DNA of 64,000 bases from Chloroflexota bacterium (GTDB lineage Bacteria > Chloroflexota > Anaerolineae > Anaerolineales > Villigracilaceae). A program made the translations under genes and the position numbers. The stretch covers positions 62,001 to 126,000 of the forward strand of contig JAEWVF010000019.1 of the NCBI GenBank assembly GCA_023459215.1, written 5' to 3'. Shown here piece after piece: positions 1-7,112 of this stretch. A model generated the notes under the pieces. The model had not been told where the DNA came from and did not search any database. It saw nothing but the letters and a program-made list of their open reading frames with translations. Each line of letters opens with the position of its first letter. The first letter of the stretch is position 1.

Positions 1-39
1 TTCAAAATCTCGACCGAGGTCTCTGAGATTAAGGCTTAA
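1..39 (+). CDS. 3' end of an upstream ORF, probably 2-oxoacid oxidoreductase subunit
   Basis: The first frame is open from base 1 and stops with TAA at 37-39, giving a tail that ends in VSEIKA. It ends 17 bp before the ATG of the gamma subunit gene, so the two are very likely cotranscribed. In this enzyme family the gamma subunit gene commonly follows the TPP-binding beta subunit, so this is probably that subunit. Twelve codons do not allow identification from sequence alone. Confidence 0.5.
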   Translation, partial: FKISTEVSEIKA

Positions 40-56
40 GAAACGGAGTGAACCCC

Positions 57-614
57 ATGCAAAAAGAGATTATCATTTCCGGGTTTGGCGGCCAGGGTGT
101 ATTGTTTGCAGGTCAGGTCATTGCCTACGCGGCCATGGATTTGGGTGAAGAAGTCACCTGGATTCCGTCTTACGGGCCTGAAATGCGCGGCGGCACAGCC
201 AACTGTACCGTGGTCATCGCAGATGAGGAAATCGGTTCGCCGTTGGTCAAGCATCCACCCTATGTCATTGCGCTGAACCTGCCCTCGCTGGACAAATATG
301 AGCCGATCATGCAGACTGGCGGCTACCTGGTGGTCAACCAATCGATGGTGGACCGCGCGCCGACTCGCACCGACATTCATGCCATTCTGGTTCCCGCCAA
401 CGAAATCGCCGAACAAATTGGCGACAAAAAACTGACCAACATGGTTGCGGTCGGGGCGCTGCTGGCCGCCATTCCTGAAATCCCGCTTGAAGCGCTTGAA
501 GCGGCCCTGGCGGGGCATTTGCCCAAGCGCCACCAACACCTGCTGCCCAAGAACTACGAAGCCCTGCGGCGCGGTTATGAAGCGGCCAAGGCTCAACTGG
601 CTGTGACGGTGTAA
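57..614 (+). CDS. 2-oxoacid:acceptor oxidoreductase, gamma subunit
   Basis: This is the gamma domain or subunit of a pyruvate/2-oxoacid:ferredoxin oxidoreductase, which makes acyl-CoA and CO2 from a 2-oxoacid and CoA while reducing ferredoxin in the cytoplasm. The N-terminal glycine-rich GFGGQGVLFAG motif and the YGPEMRGGT segment are the family hallmarks. The length of about 185 residues is normal for a separate gamma subunit. An in-frame GTG lies at 48, but the ATG at 57 is preferred because GGAG at 45-48 sits 8 nt before it. The preceding frame ends only 17 bp upstream, so it belongs to an operon whose alpha and beta genes lie outside the window. The 2-oxoacid substrate cannot be told from this subunit. 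Confidence 0.88.
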   Translation: MQKEIIISGFGGQGVLFAGQVIAYAAMDLGEEVTWIPSYGPEMRGGTANCTVVIADEEIGSPLVKHPPYVIALNLPSLDKYEPIMQTGGYLVVNQSMVDRAPTRTDIHAILVPANEIAEQIGDKKLTNMVAVGALLAAIPEIPLEALEAALAGHLPKRHQHLLPKNYEALRRGYEAAKAQLAVTV

Positions 615-676
615 AGCATCTGCAAAACGCAGTAACTGGTCAGCCCTGGGCATTGATGTGACAACGCTTTATGGTT

Positions 677-782
677 TGTCATTTCGAACCGCGAAGCGGT
701 GACATCGTGCCCGTAGGGTAGAAATCTTTGTCAATGTGTGGAAGATTTCTCAATCGCCGCGCGCGGCTCCTTCGAAATGACA
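677..782. repeat. Short palindromic dispersed element (TGTCATTTCGAA family)
   Basis: The element opens with TGTCATTTCGAA (677-688) and closes with the inverted copy TTCGAAATGACA (771-782). Its interior contains GAAATCTT and AGATTTCTCAATCGCCGC stretches. A second copy with the same right half lies at 49962-50043, and a related TGTCATTGCGAG version lies at 37477-37601. It has no ORF, so it is a MITE-like or REP-like non-autonomous repeat sitting between convergent genes. Confidence 0.8.
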
Positions 783-792
783 GGCATCGCAC

Positions 793-824
793 AAAAAAGC
801 CCGCTCTTTTGAGCGGGCTTTTTT
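793..824. terminator. Bidirectional intrinsic terminator
   Basis: A GC-rich stem (GCCCGCTC / GAGCGGGC) with a TTTT loop is flanked by an A-run on the left and a T-run on the right. It lies between the rightward gamma subunit gene and the leftward aldo/keto reductase, and can end both transcripts. Confidence 0.88.
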
Positions 825-854
825 GTAGCGCGAGACACTATCTTGCGCTATGAT

Positions 855-1838
855 TTACCAATAGTGATGGACCTCCGGCATTACCTGCTGCTCATAAATC
901 GCGCGGATTTTGGCCATCGTCTCGGGGCTGATTGCGGGCAGGCTGGCGGCGGCAATGTTTTCCTCGGCCTGGGAGGGGCGCTTCGCGCCTGGGATGGCGC
1001 AGGTGACAGCCGGGAACATCAGGATCCAGCGCAGGGCAAACTGGGCCATGCTCTCGCCAGGGCGAACGAGCGGGCGCAGCGTCTCGACCACATCCAGTCC
1101 TTTGTCATAATCAAAACCTGAGAAGGTTTCGCCCCGGTCAAAGGCCTCGCCCTGGCGATTGAACTTGCGGTGGTCATCCGCTGAGAATTGGCTCTGGCGG
1201 GTCATTTTTCCTGAAAGCATCCCCGACGACAGCGGCAGGCGCGCCAAAATGCCAACTTTGCGGCGGACGGCTTCGCTGAAGAACAAATCTGCCGGGCGTT
1301 GGCGAAAGATGTTGAAGATGATTTGGACGCTCTGCACGCCAGGATACTCGATGGCCTTGAGCGCTTCTTCCACCTTCTCCACGCTGACGCCATAGTAGCG
1401 TAATTTACCGGCCCGGACGAGATCATCGAGCACCCCGAAAGTTTCCGGCATATAGTACACATCGGTTGGCGGGCAATGCAGTTGCAGCAGGTCAATAGTG
1501 TCAACGTTCAGGTTTTTCAGGCTGCGCTCAACGAAAGCGGTCAGATTGGCGCGATTGTATCCGCTGGCGATATGCGGATCCAGGCGGCGACCGGCCTTGG
1601 TTGCCACATAAAACGGTTCGCTGCGCTCCTTGCGCAGTTGGGCAAACAGACGCTCGCTGCGCCCATCGCCGTAGACATCGGCGGTATCGAAAAAGTTTAC
1701 ACCCAGGTCGATGGCGCGGTGCAGGGCGGCGATTGATTCGCGGTCATCGACATCGCCCCAGGTGCCGCCAATCGCCCAAGCGCCGAAACTAATGCTGGAA
1801 ACTTTCCAGCCGGTACGTCCAAGTTCACGGTATTCCAT
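855..1838 (-). CDS. Aldo/keto reductase
   Basis: This is a soluble NADPH-dependent aldo/keto reductase of 327 residues with a TIM-barrel fold. The catalytic tetrad is visible: Asp and Tyr in FFDTADVYGDGRSE, Lys in VATKAG and His in LLQLHCP. The C-terminal cofactor segment around AIPGAKRPSQAEENIAA is also present. The N-terminal MEYRELGRTGWKVSSISFG is typical of the YajO/Tas-like branch. The start is supported by AAGGAG a few bases before the ATG. It is monocistronic between a terminator and the divergent cold-shock promoter. The physiological substrate is unknown; members act on aldehydes, ketones and sugar derivatives. Confidence 0.9.
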   Translation of the reverse strand: MEYRELGRTGWKVSSISFGAWAIGGTWGDVDDRESIAALHRAIDLGVNFFDTADVYGDGRSERLFAQLRKERSEPFYVATKAGRRLDPHIASGYNRANLTAFVERSLKNLNVDTIDLLQLHCPPTDVYYMPETFGVLDDLVRAGKLRYYGVSVEKVEEALKAIEYPGVQSVQIIFNIFRQRPADLFFSEAVRRKVGILARLPLSSGMLSGKMTRQSQFSADDHRKFNRQGEAFDRGETFSGFDYDKGLDVVETLRPLVRPGESMAQFALRWILMFPAVTCAIPGAKRPSQAEENIAAASLPAISPETMAKIRAIYEQQVMPEVHHYW

Positions 1839-1909
1839 GGTTTCTCCTTAATTTAACCCGATTATCTGACAAAAAACAGTCATTTTGGTAAGTTTTTTCA
1901 AGCAATTCA

Positions 1910-1938
1910 TTGACACAAATCCACGTATGTAGTATTAT
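1910..1938 (+). promoter_or_regulatory. Sigma-70-type promoter of the cold-shock gene
   Basis: TTGACA at 1910-1915 and TATTAT at 1933-1938 are separated by exactly 17 bp. This predicts a start near 1945 and a 5' leader of about 140 nt before the cold-shock ORF. Long leaders are usual for csp genes, where they take part in temperature-dependent folding and translation. Confidence 0.82.
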
Positions 1939-2083
1939 CTGCCTTGAAGGATACCAGTTGGTTCGCGTTACGAAAGATAATGTGGCTCACGGTTTACCCC
2001 GTGGGCCTTTTTGTTAGACTGTACCGAGAACAGACAAGGTGTCTCAAACCGATTTTCTTTTTTTGCACTAAGGAGCAAATACA

Positions 2084-2296
2084 ATGTCTGATCGTATCAC
2101 CGGCACAGTCAAATGGTTCAATGGTAGCAAGGGCTACGGCTTCATCTCCCGCGATGGCGGCGAAGATGTTTTCGTTCACTTCTCTGCCATTCAGGGCGAT
2201 GGTTTCCGCAACCTTGAAGAAGGCCAGAAGGTCGAATTCTCGGTTGAGAAGGGCCCCAAGGGCGCCCAGGCCAGCAACGTCGTTGTTGTTCGCTAA
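2084..2296 (+). CDS. Cold-shock domain protein (CspA family)
   Basis: This is a 70-residue single cold-shock domain, an OB-fold single-stranded nucleic acid binding protein acting as an RNA chaperone or antiterminator. Both RNP motifs are intact: KGYGFISR (RNP1) and VFVHFSAI (RNP2). KWFNGSKGYGF is diagnostic. AAGGAG at 2070-2075 lies 8 nt before the ATG. The gene has its own strong promoter, a leader of about 140 nt and an intrinsic terminator just after the stop, so it is a standalone transcription unit. Whether it is truly cold-induced cannot be read from the sequence. Confidence 0.95.
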   Translation: MSDRITGTVKWFNGSKGYGFISRDGGEDVFVHFSAIQGDGFRNLEEGQKVEFSVEKGPKGAQASNVVVVR

Positions 2297-2313
2297 TCTC
2301 CGCTGACTTTACG

Positions 2314-2345
2314 AAATCCCCGGCAATCAAATGCCGGGGATTTTT
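2314..2345. terminator. Intrinsic terminator shared by csp and the MFS gene
   Basis: AAATCCCCGGCA pairs with TGCCGGGGATTT across a short A/T-rich loop and is followed by a T-run. It lies 18 bp after the csp stop codon. The right arm also encodes the last codons of the convergent MFS gene, so the hairpin overlaps coding sequence on the minus strand. Confidence 0.85.
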
Positions 2346-3538
2346 GATTCCGGCTTGCGCAGCTTGAGCATGAACAGGAACGCAATCAGGTTGAGAACCA
2401 GGCTGGCAAAAACGAGATAAACCATGGCCGGCGCGCCGGCCCATTCGATGATTTTCCCGGTGGCGGAGGGCAAAATCATGCCGCCCAGGCTGTCGCCGAG
2501 CAGGATGATGCTGCTGATGGTGGCGGTCAGGGCCAGCGATTGGCCGGCCAGGTTAAACCCGCCTGGCCAGATGGGTGCCATGAACAGGCCCATACCGACC
2601 GCAACCACCCACAGGGCCATCAGCGAATTGGGGAAGAGGAACGGAACCAGGGCAAATACCAGTGCGCCAGCCAACCCGACAGCGACGATTTGGGCCGGTT
2701 TAAGGCGCACTGCCAGCGGGATTGAAATTAAACGTCCGGCGGTAAAGGCAAACCAAAAGCCCGAATTCAGGAAGGCGGCCCCGGCAGCGTCGGTCAGGTC
2801 AAGGGTAATGGTGTAGGTATAAATCCAGTTGCCGAAACTCAGTTCGGCGCTGACGTAGAAGAACAGGAAAAAAGCGGCGGCCAAAACCAGCGGGTAGGGG
2901 ATTTTTGCCGCAGCTTTTTGAGCGTTTTCAGCTTTTGTGTGCTCAGGCTGCGGGGAGCCTGGCAGGGTCAACAGGCGCATGCCGACCAGGGCGGCGTAGG
3001 CAGCCAGGATCCAGAAAATCCAGCGGTAGCCGTTGTCCAACCCGACCAGCAGGCCGAAGATGAAGGGCGAGACAAACGCGCCCAGACCAAAGAAAAAGTG
3101 CAGGGCATTGATGTAAGGCCCGGCTTTGTCTTTGTGAATCCAAACCAGCAGGGTGTTGGGGCTGGCCCCGGCCATCGAATCAAAAATGCCGCGCACCAGG
3201 TATAACGCTGTCAGCAGCCAGAAGGATGGGATCAAGGGGATTAGGGCTGTCAGCGCTGCGCAAACCAACATGCTGGCCCCCAGGATCGGGTGGGCCGGGA
3301 AGCGGTCGAAAACGCGCCCGCTCAGACTGGTGCCGACCGTGTAACCGATCGAGCCAATCACAAAGAGCAAGCCCATTGTGCCGATGCTAACCCCGACCTG
3401 CCCGGCCAGCGAAGGGATGGTTGGCCCGGCGGCGCCCATACTTAACCCCAGGTAGATGAAAAGCAGGTAATAATTCAGGCTGAGAAGCAAACCTTTGTTC
3501 TGGCCGATGTTTTTGAGTTGTTGGCTGAGTTGGGTCAT
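2327..3538 (-). CDS. MFS transporter, probable sugar or small-molecule permease
   Basis: This 403-residue inner-membrane protein has about twelve hydrophobic segments in two halves. The loop after the second helix carries GRVFDRF, a variant of the MFS motif A (GxLxDRxGRR), and a hydrophilic linker near residues 195-215 (QPEHTKAENAQKAAAK) separates the halves. NTLLVWIHKD and the overall layout resemble fucose/glucose-type MFS permeases. Two LacI-type operator sequences lie immediately upstream, which fits carbohydrate-responsive control. The substrate is not determined. Its last codons overlap the csp terminator. Confidence 0.82.
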   Translation of the reverse strand: MTQLSQQLKNIGQNKGLLLSLNYYLLFIYLGLSMGAAGPTIPSLAGQVGVSIGTMGLLFVIGSIGYTVGTSLSGRVFDRFPAHPILGASMLVCAALTALIPLIPSFWLLTALYLVRGIFDSMAGASPNTLLVWIHKDKAGPYINALHFFFGLGAFVSPFIFGLLVGLDNGYRWIFWILAAYAALVGMRLLTLPGSPQPEHTKAENAQKAAAKIPYPLVLAAAFFLFFYVSAELSFGNWIYTYTITLDLTDAAGAAFLNSGFWFAFTAGRLISIPLAVRLKPAQIVAVGLAGALVFALVPFLFPNSLMALWVVAVGMGLFMAPIWPGGFNLAGQSLALTATISSIILLGDSLGGMILPSATGKIIEWAGAPAMVYLVFASLVLNLIAFLFMLKLRKPESKIPGI

Positions 3539-3593
3539 TGTAAGCGCTTTCTTGACAGTTTCCCCTGATTGTAGGCCATTGAAAGCGTTTCGG
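3539..3593 (-). promoter_or_regulatory. Two LacI/CcpA-type operators upstream of the MFS gene
   Basis: TGTAAGCGCTTTCT (3539-3552) and TGAAAGCGTTTCGG (3580-3593) both match the TGNAAGCGNTTNC pattern bound by LacI-family regulators. Their centres are about 41 bp apart, close to four helical turns, and the first abuts the MFS start codon. No LacI-family gene is present in the window. Confidence 0.6.
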
Positions 3594-3635
3594 CAAGAGA
3601 TTTTTGCCCGATTATTTATTCCCGGTAATGAATGA

Positions 3636-4688
3636 TCATTTCTTCAAGGTTTTCGCGGCCCAGGCGGCATGGCGGCTGACGAGCGGCTCGTCAGGGCTTT
3701 GGCTGGCAGCTTCCAGGATGGGTTGCAGGGATTTCTCGCCACTGTTGGCGGCGGCCACGGCCAGGTTGCGCTGGTAGCCGCGCCGTTTGGCGCGTTTGAG
3801 CGGACTGTCCTTGAACTTGCGGTTGAACGCCTGGGGAGTCAGGGACAGTTCCTCAGCGATGAGCGGAAAGGGCAACCCAGCGCGCGGCTGGAAGGCGGCA
3901 TCCACCTCGTGCTGGCCAAAGCGCCGGTTCCACGGGCAAACCATCTGGCAGATGTCGCAGCCGAAAACCCACTCCCCCAGCTTCGGGCGCAGTTCCAGGG
4001 GAATGTCGCCCTTGTTCTCAATGGTCAGGTAGGAAATACACTGTCGGGCATCCAGCGTGCGGTCGGGGCGGATGCAGCCGGTTGGACAGGCTTCGATACA
4101 GCGCGTGCAGGTTCCGCAATGGTCGCTGACAAAAGGCGGATCGGGAGGCAACTCCAGCCCGATCAATATTTCGCCGAGCAGGAAGTATGAACCGCTTTTG
4201 GGGGAGATCAGGCAGGTATTTTTGCCAATCCAACCCAGGCCGGCGCGCTGGGCCAGGTCGCGTTCGAGCAGCGGCCCTGTATCGGTGTAGTAACGGTTGG
4301 GGATTGACTGACCGGTTTGCGCTTCGAGGAACTCGACCAGTTTCTGCAGGCGGGGCGGGATGACCAGGTGGTAGTCGACGCCAACCGCGTAGGCGGCCAC
4401 CCTGCCATGCGGCAGGCTGTCTTTCGGGCGCGGATCGAGCGGCGGGTGGTAGGGCATCCCGACGACAAGGATCGAGCGGCATTCGGGCAGGATGCGGCGC
4501 GGGTCGGCGCGGCGCTCCAGGGCGCGTTCATCCGCCAGGTAAGCCATTTCACCGTGGAAGCCGGCCTGCACCCAGCGCTGATAGCTTTCATAATGCACCG
4601 GCGGGTCAGGGGAAGTAATACCCGCCAGCGTAAAACCCAGCTGGCGGGCCTGTTCTTTGAGCGCTTGCGCCAGTTCGGTAGGCGTCAT
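3636..4688 (-). CDS. queG: Epoxyqueuosine reductase QueG
   Basis: QueG makes the last step of queuosine synthesis, reducing epoxyqueuosine to queuosine in tRNA with a cobalamin cofactor and two 4Fe-4S clusters. The ferredoxin-like part has CGTCTRCIEACPTGC and CDICQMVCP, which supply the cluster cysteines. The catalytic domain contains MAYLADERALERR and YTDTGPLLERDLA, both typical of QueG. The C-terminus has a short HEAT-like region. At 350 residues it is of normal family length. Its start codon overlaps the stop of the upstream lipoprotein gene by 4 bp, suggesting coupling although no functional link is known. Confidence 0.95.
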   Translation of the reverse strand: MTPTELAQALKEQARQLGFTLAGITSPDPPVHYESYQRWVQAGFHGEMAYLADERALERRADPRRILPECRSILVVGMPYHPPLDPRPKDSLPHGRVAAYAVGVDYHLVIPPRLQKLVEFLEAQTGQSIPNRYYTDTGPLLERDLAQRAGLGWIGKNTCLISPKSGSYFLLGEILIGLELPPDPPFVSDHCGTCTRCIEACPTGCIRPDRTLDARQCISYLTIENKGDIPLELRPKLGEWVFGCDICQMVCPWNRRFGQHEVDAAFQPRAGLPFPLIAEELSLTPQAFNRKFKDSPLKRAKRRGYQRNLAVAAANSGEKSLQPILEAASQSPDEPLVSRHAAWAAKTLKK

Positions 4689-5278
4689 GGCACGGTGATG
4701 ACAACCGACAGGTATTGACCGAACGAGTAGCCGTTGTTGTCGAACAAGACCCAGTAACCGCGGTAAGTGCCGGGAGTGCCGGGTGCGGTCAGTTCAACGC
4801 TGATTTCGGCTTCCTGGTTCGACAGGATTTCGGCCGTCAGGTAGGTGTCGCGGCCGTTCATGCGGTCGCCGTACCCGTAGCGGACGGTGTATGTGCGGGT
4901 CCAGGTGCATGAACCGAGGTTCTTGACCTTCCAGGTTTTGACGAATTTTTGCCCGGCGGTAATCTGGGTACCGTCTGTCACGCTGACATCAGATACAAAA
5001 ACCGAGTTGTTGCACAGGTTGACGGTTGCGGTAGCGGTCACTTCAGGCGTTGCGGTAAAAGCCTCGGTTGGGATAACGGTTTCGGTCGGGATGGGTGTTT
5101 CGGTCGGCATGGCGAGTGCGGTTTGGGTGACGCCGGCGACGACAGTCTGGACGGCCTGGGTTTGGATGGCATCGACATCCACTGCGGTTGGGGTCGGTTC
5201 GGTCGGCTGGGCCGCGCCGCAGGCTGCCAGCCCAATACTTAACAACAACAGGATCGTGAGAATGAGCGTTTTTTTCAT
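4685..5278 (-). CDS. Lipoprotein with NBR1-type (FW) Ig-like domain
   Basis: The N-terminus is a classic lipoprotein signal with the lipobox LAAC at about residues 17-20. A Thr/Pro-rich linker follows to about residue 85. The last ~110 residues match the NBR1 central (FW, four-tryptophan) Ig-like fold: FVKTWKVKNLGSCTW, the strand YTVRYGYGDRM and the closing GTYRGYWVLFDNNG. The domain was named from the autophagy receptor NBR1 but also occurs in bacterial surface proteins. The role here is unknown; it is probably an outward-facing binding module. AGGTGG precedes the ATG. A -10 box and a palindrome lie upstream, and queG overlaps downstream. Confidence 0.82.
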   Translation of the reverse strand: MKKTLILTILLLLSIGLAACGAAQPTEPTPTAVDVDAIQTQAVQTVVAGVTQTALAMPTETPIPTETVIPTEAFTATPEVTATATVNLCNNSVFVSDVSVTDGTQITAGQKFVKTWKVKNLGSCTWTRTYTVRYGYGDRMNGRDTYLTAEILSNQEAEISVELTAPGTPGTYRGYWVLFDNNGYSFGQYLSVVITVP

Positions 5279-5327
5279 AAGCCACCTCGTGAATGAGTTG
5301 TAGGCAAATTTCGGATAGCCTATTTTG

Positions 5328-5361
5328 ATTATATACTTTCGATAGAGCTTGTAACGTTACA
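5328..5361 (-). promoter_or_regulatory. Promoter with 12-bp palindrome upstream of the lipoprotein gene
   Basis: On the minus strand TATAAT occupies 5333-5328. The perfect palindrome TGTAACGTTACA (5350-5361) covers the place where a -35 box would lie. This is the layout of a regulator-dependent promoter; the regulator is unknown. Confidence 0.5.
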
Positions 5362-5432
5362 GAAAATACAACCCCCGCCGCTTCTGTTGGTAGCGTCAGG
5401 GGCAGCCAGGTCGCAGGAGAGTGGTTGGAAAT

Positions 5433-5816
5433 TTATTCGGAAACATCCCGTTTATCGAGCGCCTGGGCCACGATGTGATCGAACATACGAACATTGATGG
5501 GTTTGGAAATGTAATTATCGAACCCCGCCCCGAGCGTTTTGCGCCGGTCGCCAGGCAGGGTGTGGGCTGTGACCGCAATCAACGGGATATGCTCCAGTTC
5601 TCCGTCCGCTTTCATCGCTGCGGCGGCCTGCCAGCCGTCCATTTCTGGCATGGTCAAATCCATCAGCACCACATCCGGCTGTTCGCGGCGGGCCGCATCC
5701 AGCGCCAGGCGGCCATTGTTGGCTGTGACCACGGCGTAGCCGTTGCGTTCCAGCAGGAATTTCATCAAATCCTGGTTATCCTGGTTGTCCTCGACCAGCA
5801 ATACTTTGATTGCCAT
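5433..5816 (-). CDS. Single-domain response regulator (receiver)
   Basis: This is a stand-alone CheY-like receiver of about 127 residues. The acidic pocket (VLLVEDNQDN), the phosphoacceptor Asp in VVLMDLTMPEMDGW, the conserved Thr in AVTAH and the Lys in YISKPI are all present. No output domain follows, so it acts through protein contact or in a phosphorelay. An upstream in-frame start would add 16 residues, but the start at 5816 has GGAGG 4-5 nt before the ATG and begins MAIKVLLVED as expected. No kinase is adjacent; the nearest are at 14.8 and 20.4 kb. It is divergent from the GT4 gene. Confidence 0.9.
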   Translation of the reverse strand: MAIKVLLVEDNQDNQDLMKFLLERNGYAVVTANNGRLALDAARREQPDVVLMDLTMPEMDGWQAAAAMKADGELEHIPLIAVTAHTLPGDRRKTLGAGFDNYISKPINVRMFDHIVAQALDKRDVSE

Positions 5817-5870
5817 CGCGCCTCCGCTTTGGTTAACTATACTACGGCTTTTCGCTTCGGGCAACTATGG

Positions 5871-5876
5871 TATATT
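5871..5876 (+). promoter_or_regulatory. -10 box for a probably leaderless GT4 mRNA
   Basis: TATATT at 5871-5876 lies only 6 nt before the ATG at 5883, and no Shine-Dalgarno sequence is present. Transcription would start at or next to the A of the ATG. Confidence 0.5.
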
Positions 5877-5882
5877 CGCGCC

Positions 5883-7055
5883 ATGCGTATCCTTTTTGTA
5901 GCCGATGGCCGCTCCCCGATTGCGCTCAACTGGCTGCGTTACTGGGTCGAACGCGGCGACGAGGTTTTCCTGGCCTCCACTTTTCCCTGTCAGGTTGATT
6001 TGCCGCTGGCCGGATTCAGGACGATCCCGGTGGCCTTTAGCGGGACAAAAGCCTCGGCTGGTTCCCGCCAAAAAAGCGGATTGTGGGGCGCGCGCACCCT
6101 GCGCCTGCGCACCGTCATCCGTCAGTTCTTCGGCCCGCTGACGATTCCGCGCGCGGCCCCGGCCTTGCGCCGTTTCGCCGAGGAAATTCGTCCCGACCTT
6201 GCCCACGCCCTGCGGATTCCGTATGAGGGCATGCTGGCTGCCGATGCGCTCGCGCCGCTATCCGTGCCCCTGGCGCTTTCCGTCTGGGGCAACGATTTCA
6301 CCCTGCACGCTCCCGCTACTCCGCTGATGCGTCACTACACCACCTGGGCTTTGCAGGTGGCCGATGCCTTGCACGCGGATTGCCAGCGCGACATCCGCTT
6401 CGGGCAGCAGTGGGGTTTCGCCGCCGACAAACCGACCCTGGTCACGCCCGGCAACGGCGGCATTCGCAGCGATTTGTTTTATGCGCCTGAACCGCTGCAA
6501 ACCGCGCCGCTGGTCATTAATCCGCGCGGATTCAGGGCTTATGTGCGCAACGATACGTTTTTCAAGGCCATTCCGCTGGTGTTGGCCCACAAGCCCGAAA
6601 CCCGCTTTCTGTGCGCTTCGATGGCCGGGGAGGCCCAGGCGCAGGCCTGGCTGGACGAATTGGGCATCGCCCCGGCGGTGGAACTGCTGGCTCCCCTGCC
6701 GCATGAGCAAATGGCCGACCTGTTTCGGCGCGCCAGCCTGGTGGTCTCGCCCGCCATCCATGATGGGACGCCCAACACCCTGCTCGAAGCGATGGCCTGC
6801 GGCTGCCTCCCGGTGGCCGGCGACCTGGAGTCGATCCGCGAATGGATCACGCCCGAGGTCAACGGCCTGCTGGTCGACCCGGCGGACCCGTCCGCGCTGG
6901 CGGCGGCCATCCTGCGCGGGCTGGAGGATGGCTCCCTGCGTCAGCGCGCGGCGCGGGCCAACGCCCAAATCGTTGCAGAGCGGGCCGAATACACGGCGAA
7001 CATGCAACGGGTGGCAGCGTTTTACGAAAAAATCCTAAAAACGGGGAAAAAATAA
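5883..7055 (+). CDS. Glycosyltransferase family 4
   Basis: This 390-residue GT-B retaining glycosyltransferase transfers a sugar from a nucleotide-sugar donor. The C-terminal donor domain has the GT4 signature: LVVSPAIHDGTPNTLLEAMACG, with the EX7E-type glutamate, followed by LPVAGDLESIREWI and GLLVDPADP. The N-terminus MRILFVADGRSPIALNWLRYW starts a Rossmann fold. The open frame runs upstream to 5421, but that part is antisense to the receiver gene, so the ATG at 5883 is chosen. No glycan gene cluster surrounds it, and the acceptor is unknown. Confidence 0.9.
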   Translation: MRILFVADGRSPIALNWLRYWVERGDEVFLASTFPCQVDLPLAGFRTIPVAFSGTKASAGSRQKSGLWGARTLRLRTVIRQFFGPLTIPRAAPALRRFAEEIRPDLAHALRIPYEGMLAADALAPLSVPLALSVWGNDFTLHAPATPLMRHYTTWALQVADALHADCQRDIRFGQQWGFAADKPTLVTPGNGGIRSDLFYAPEPLQTAPLVINPRGFRAYVRNDTFFKAIPLVLAHKPETRFLCASMAGEAQAQAWLDELGIAPAVELLAPLPHEQMADLFRRASLVVSPAIHDGTPNTLLEAMACGCLPVAGDLESIREWITPEVNGLLVDPADPSALAAAILRGLEDGSLRQRAARANAQIVAERAEYTANMQRVAAFYEKILKTGKK

Positions 7056-7060
7056 AAGAA

Positions 7061-7099
7061 CAGGGACGTGCCCGAAATCAGGCGCGTCCCTGTCTGTTT
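7061..7099. terminator. Hairpin between convergent GT4 and M32 genes
   Basis: CAGGGACG (7061-7068) pairs with CGTCCCTG (7085-7092), with GCC/GGC extensions inside, followed by TCTGTTT. It is a likely terminator for the rightward GT4 transcript. Confidence 0.6.
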
Positions 7100-7112
7100 G
7101 ACCGGCAAAAAT

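Noticed and set aside
36..653. 205-residue open frame on the minus strand
   Set aside because: It is the antisense shadow of the oxidoreductase gamma gene; low-complexity His/Arg/Gln-rich product and no ribosome binding site.
5421..5882. Extended N-terminus of the GT4 frame
   Set aside because: The extension is antisense to the receiver gene; the GT4 fold begins at 5883.
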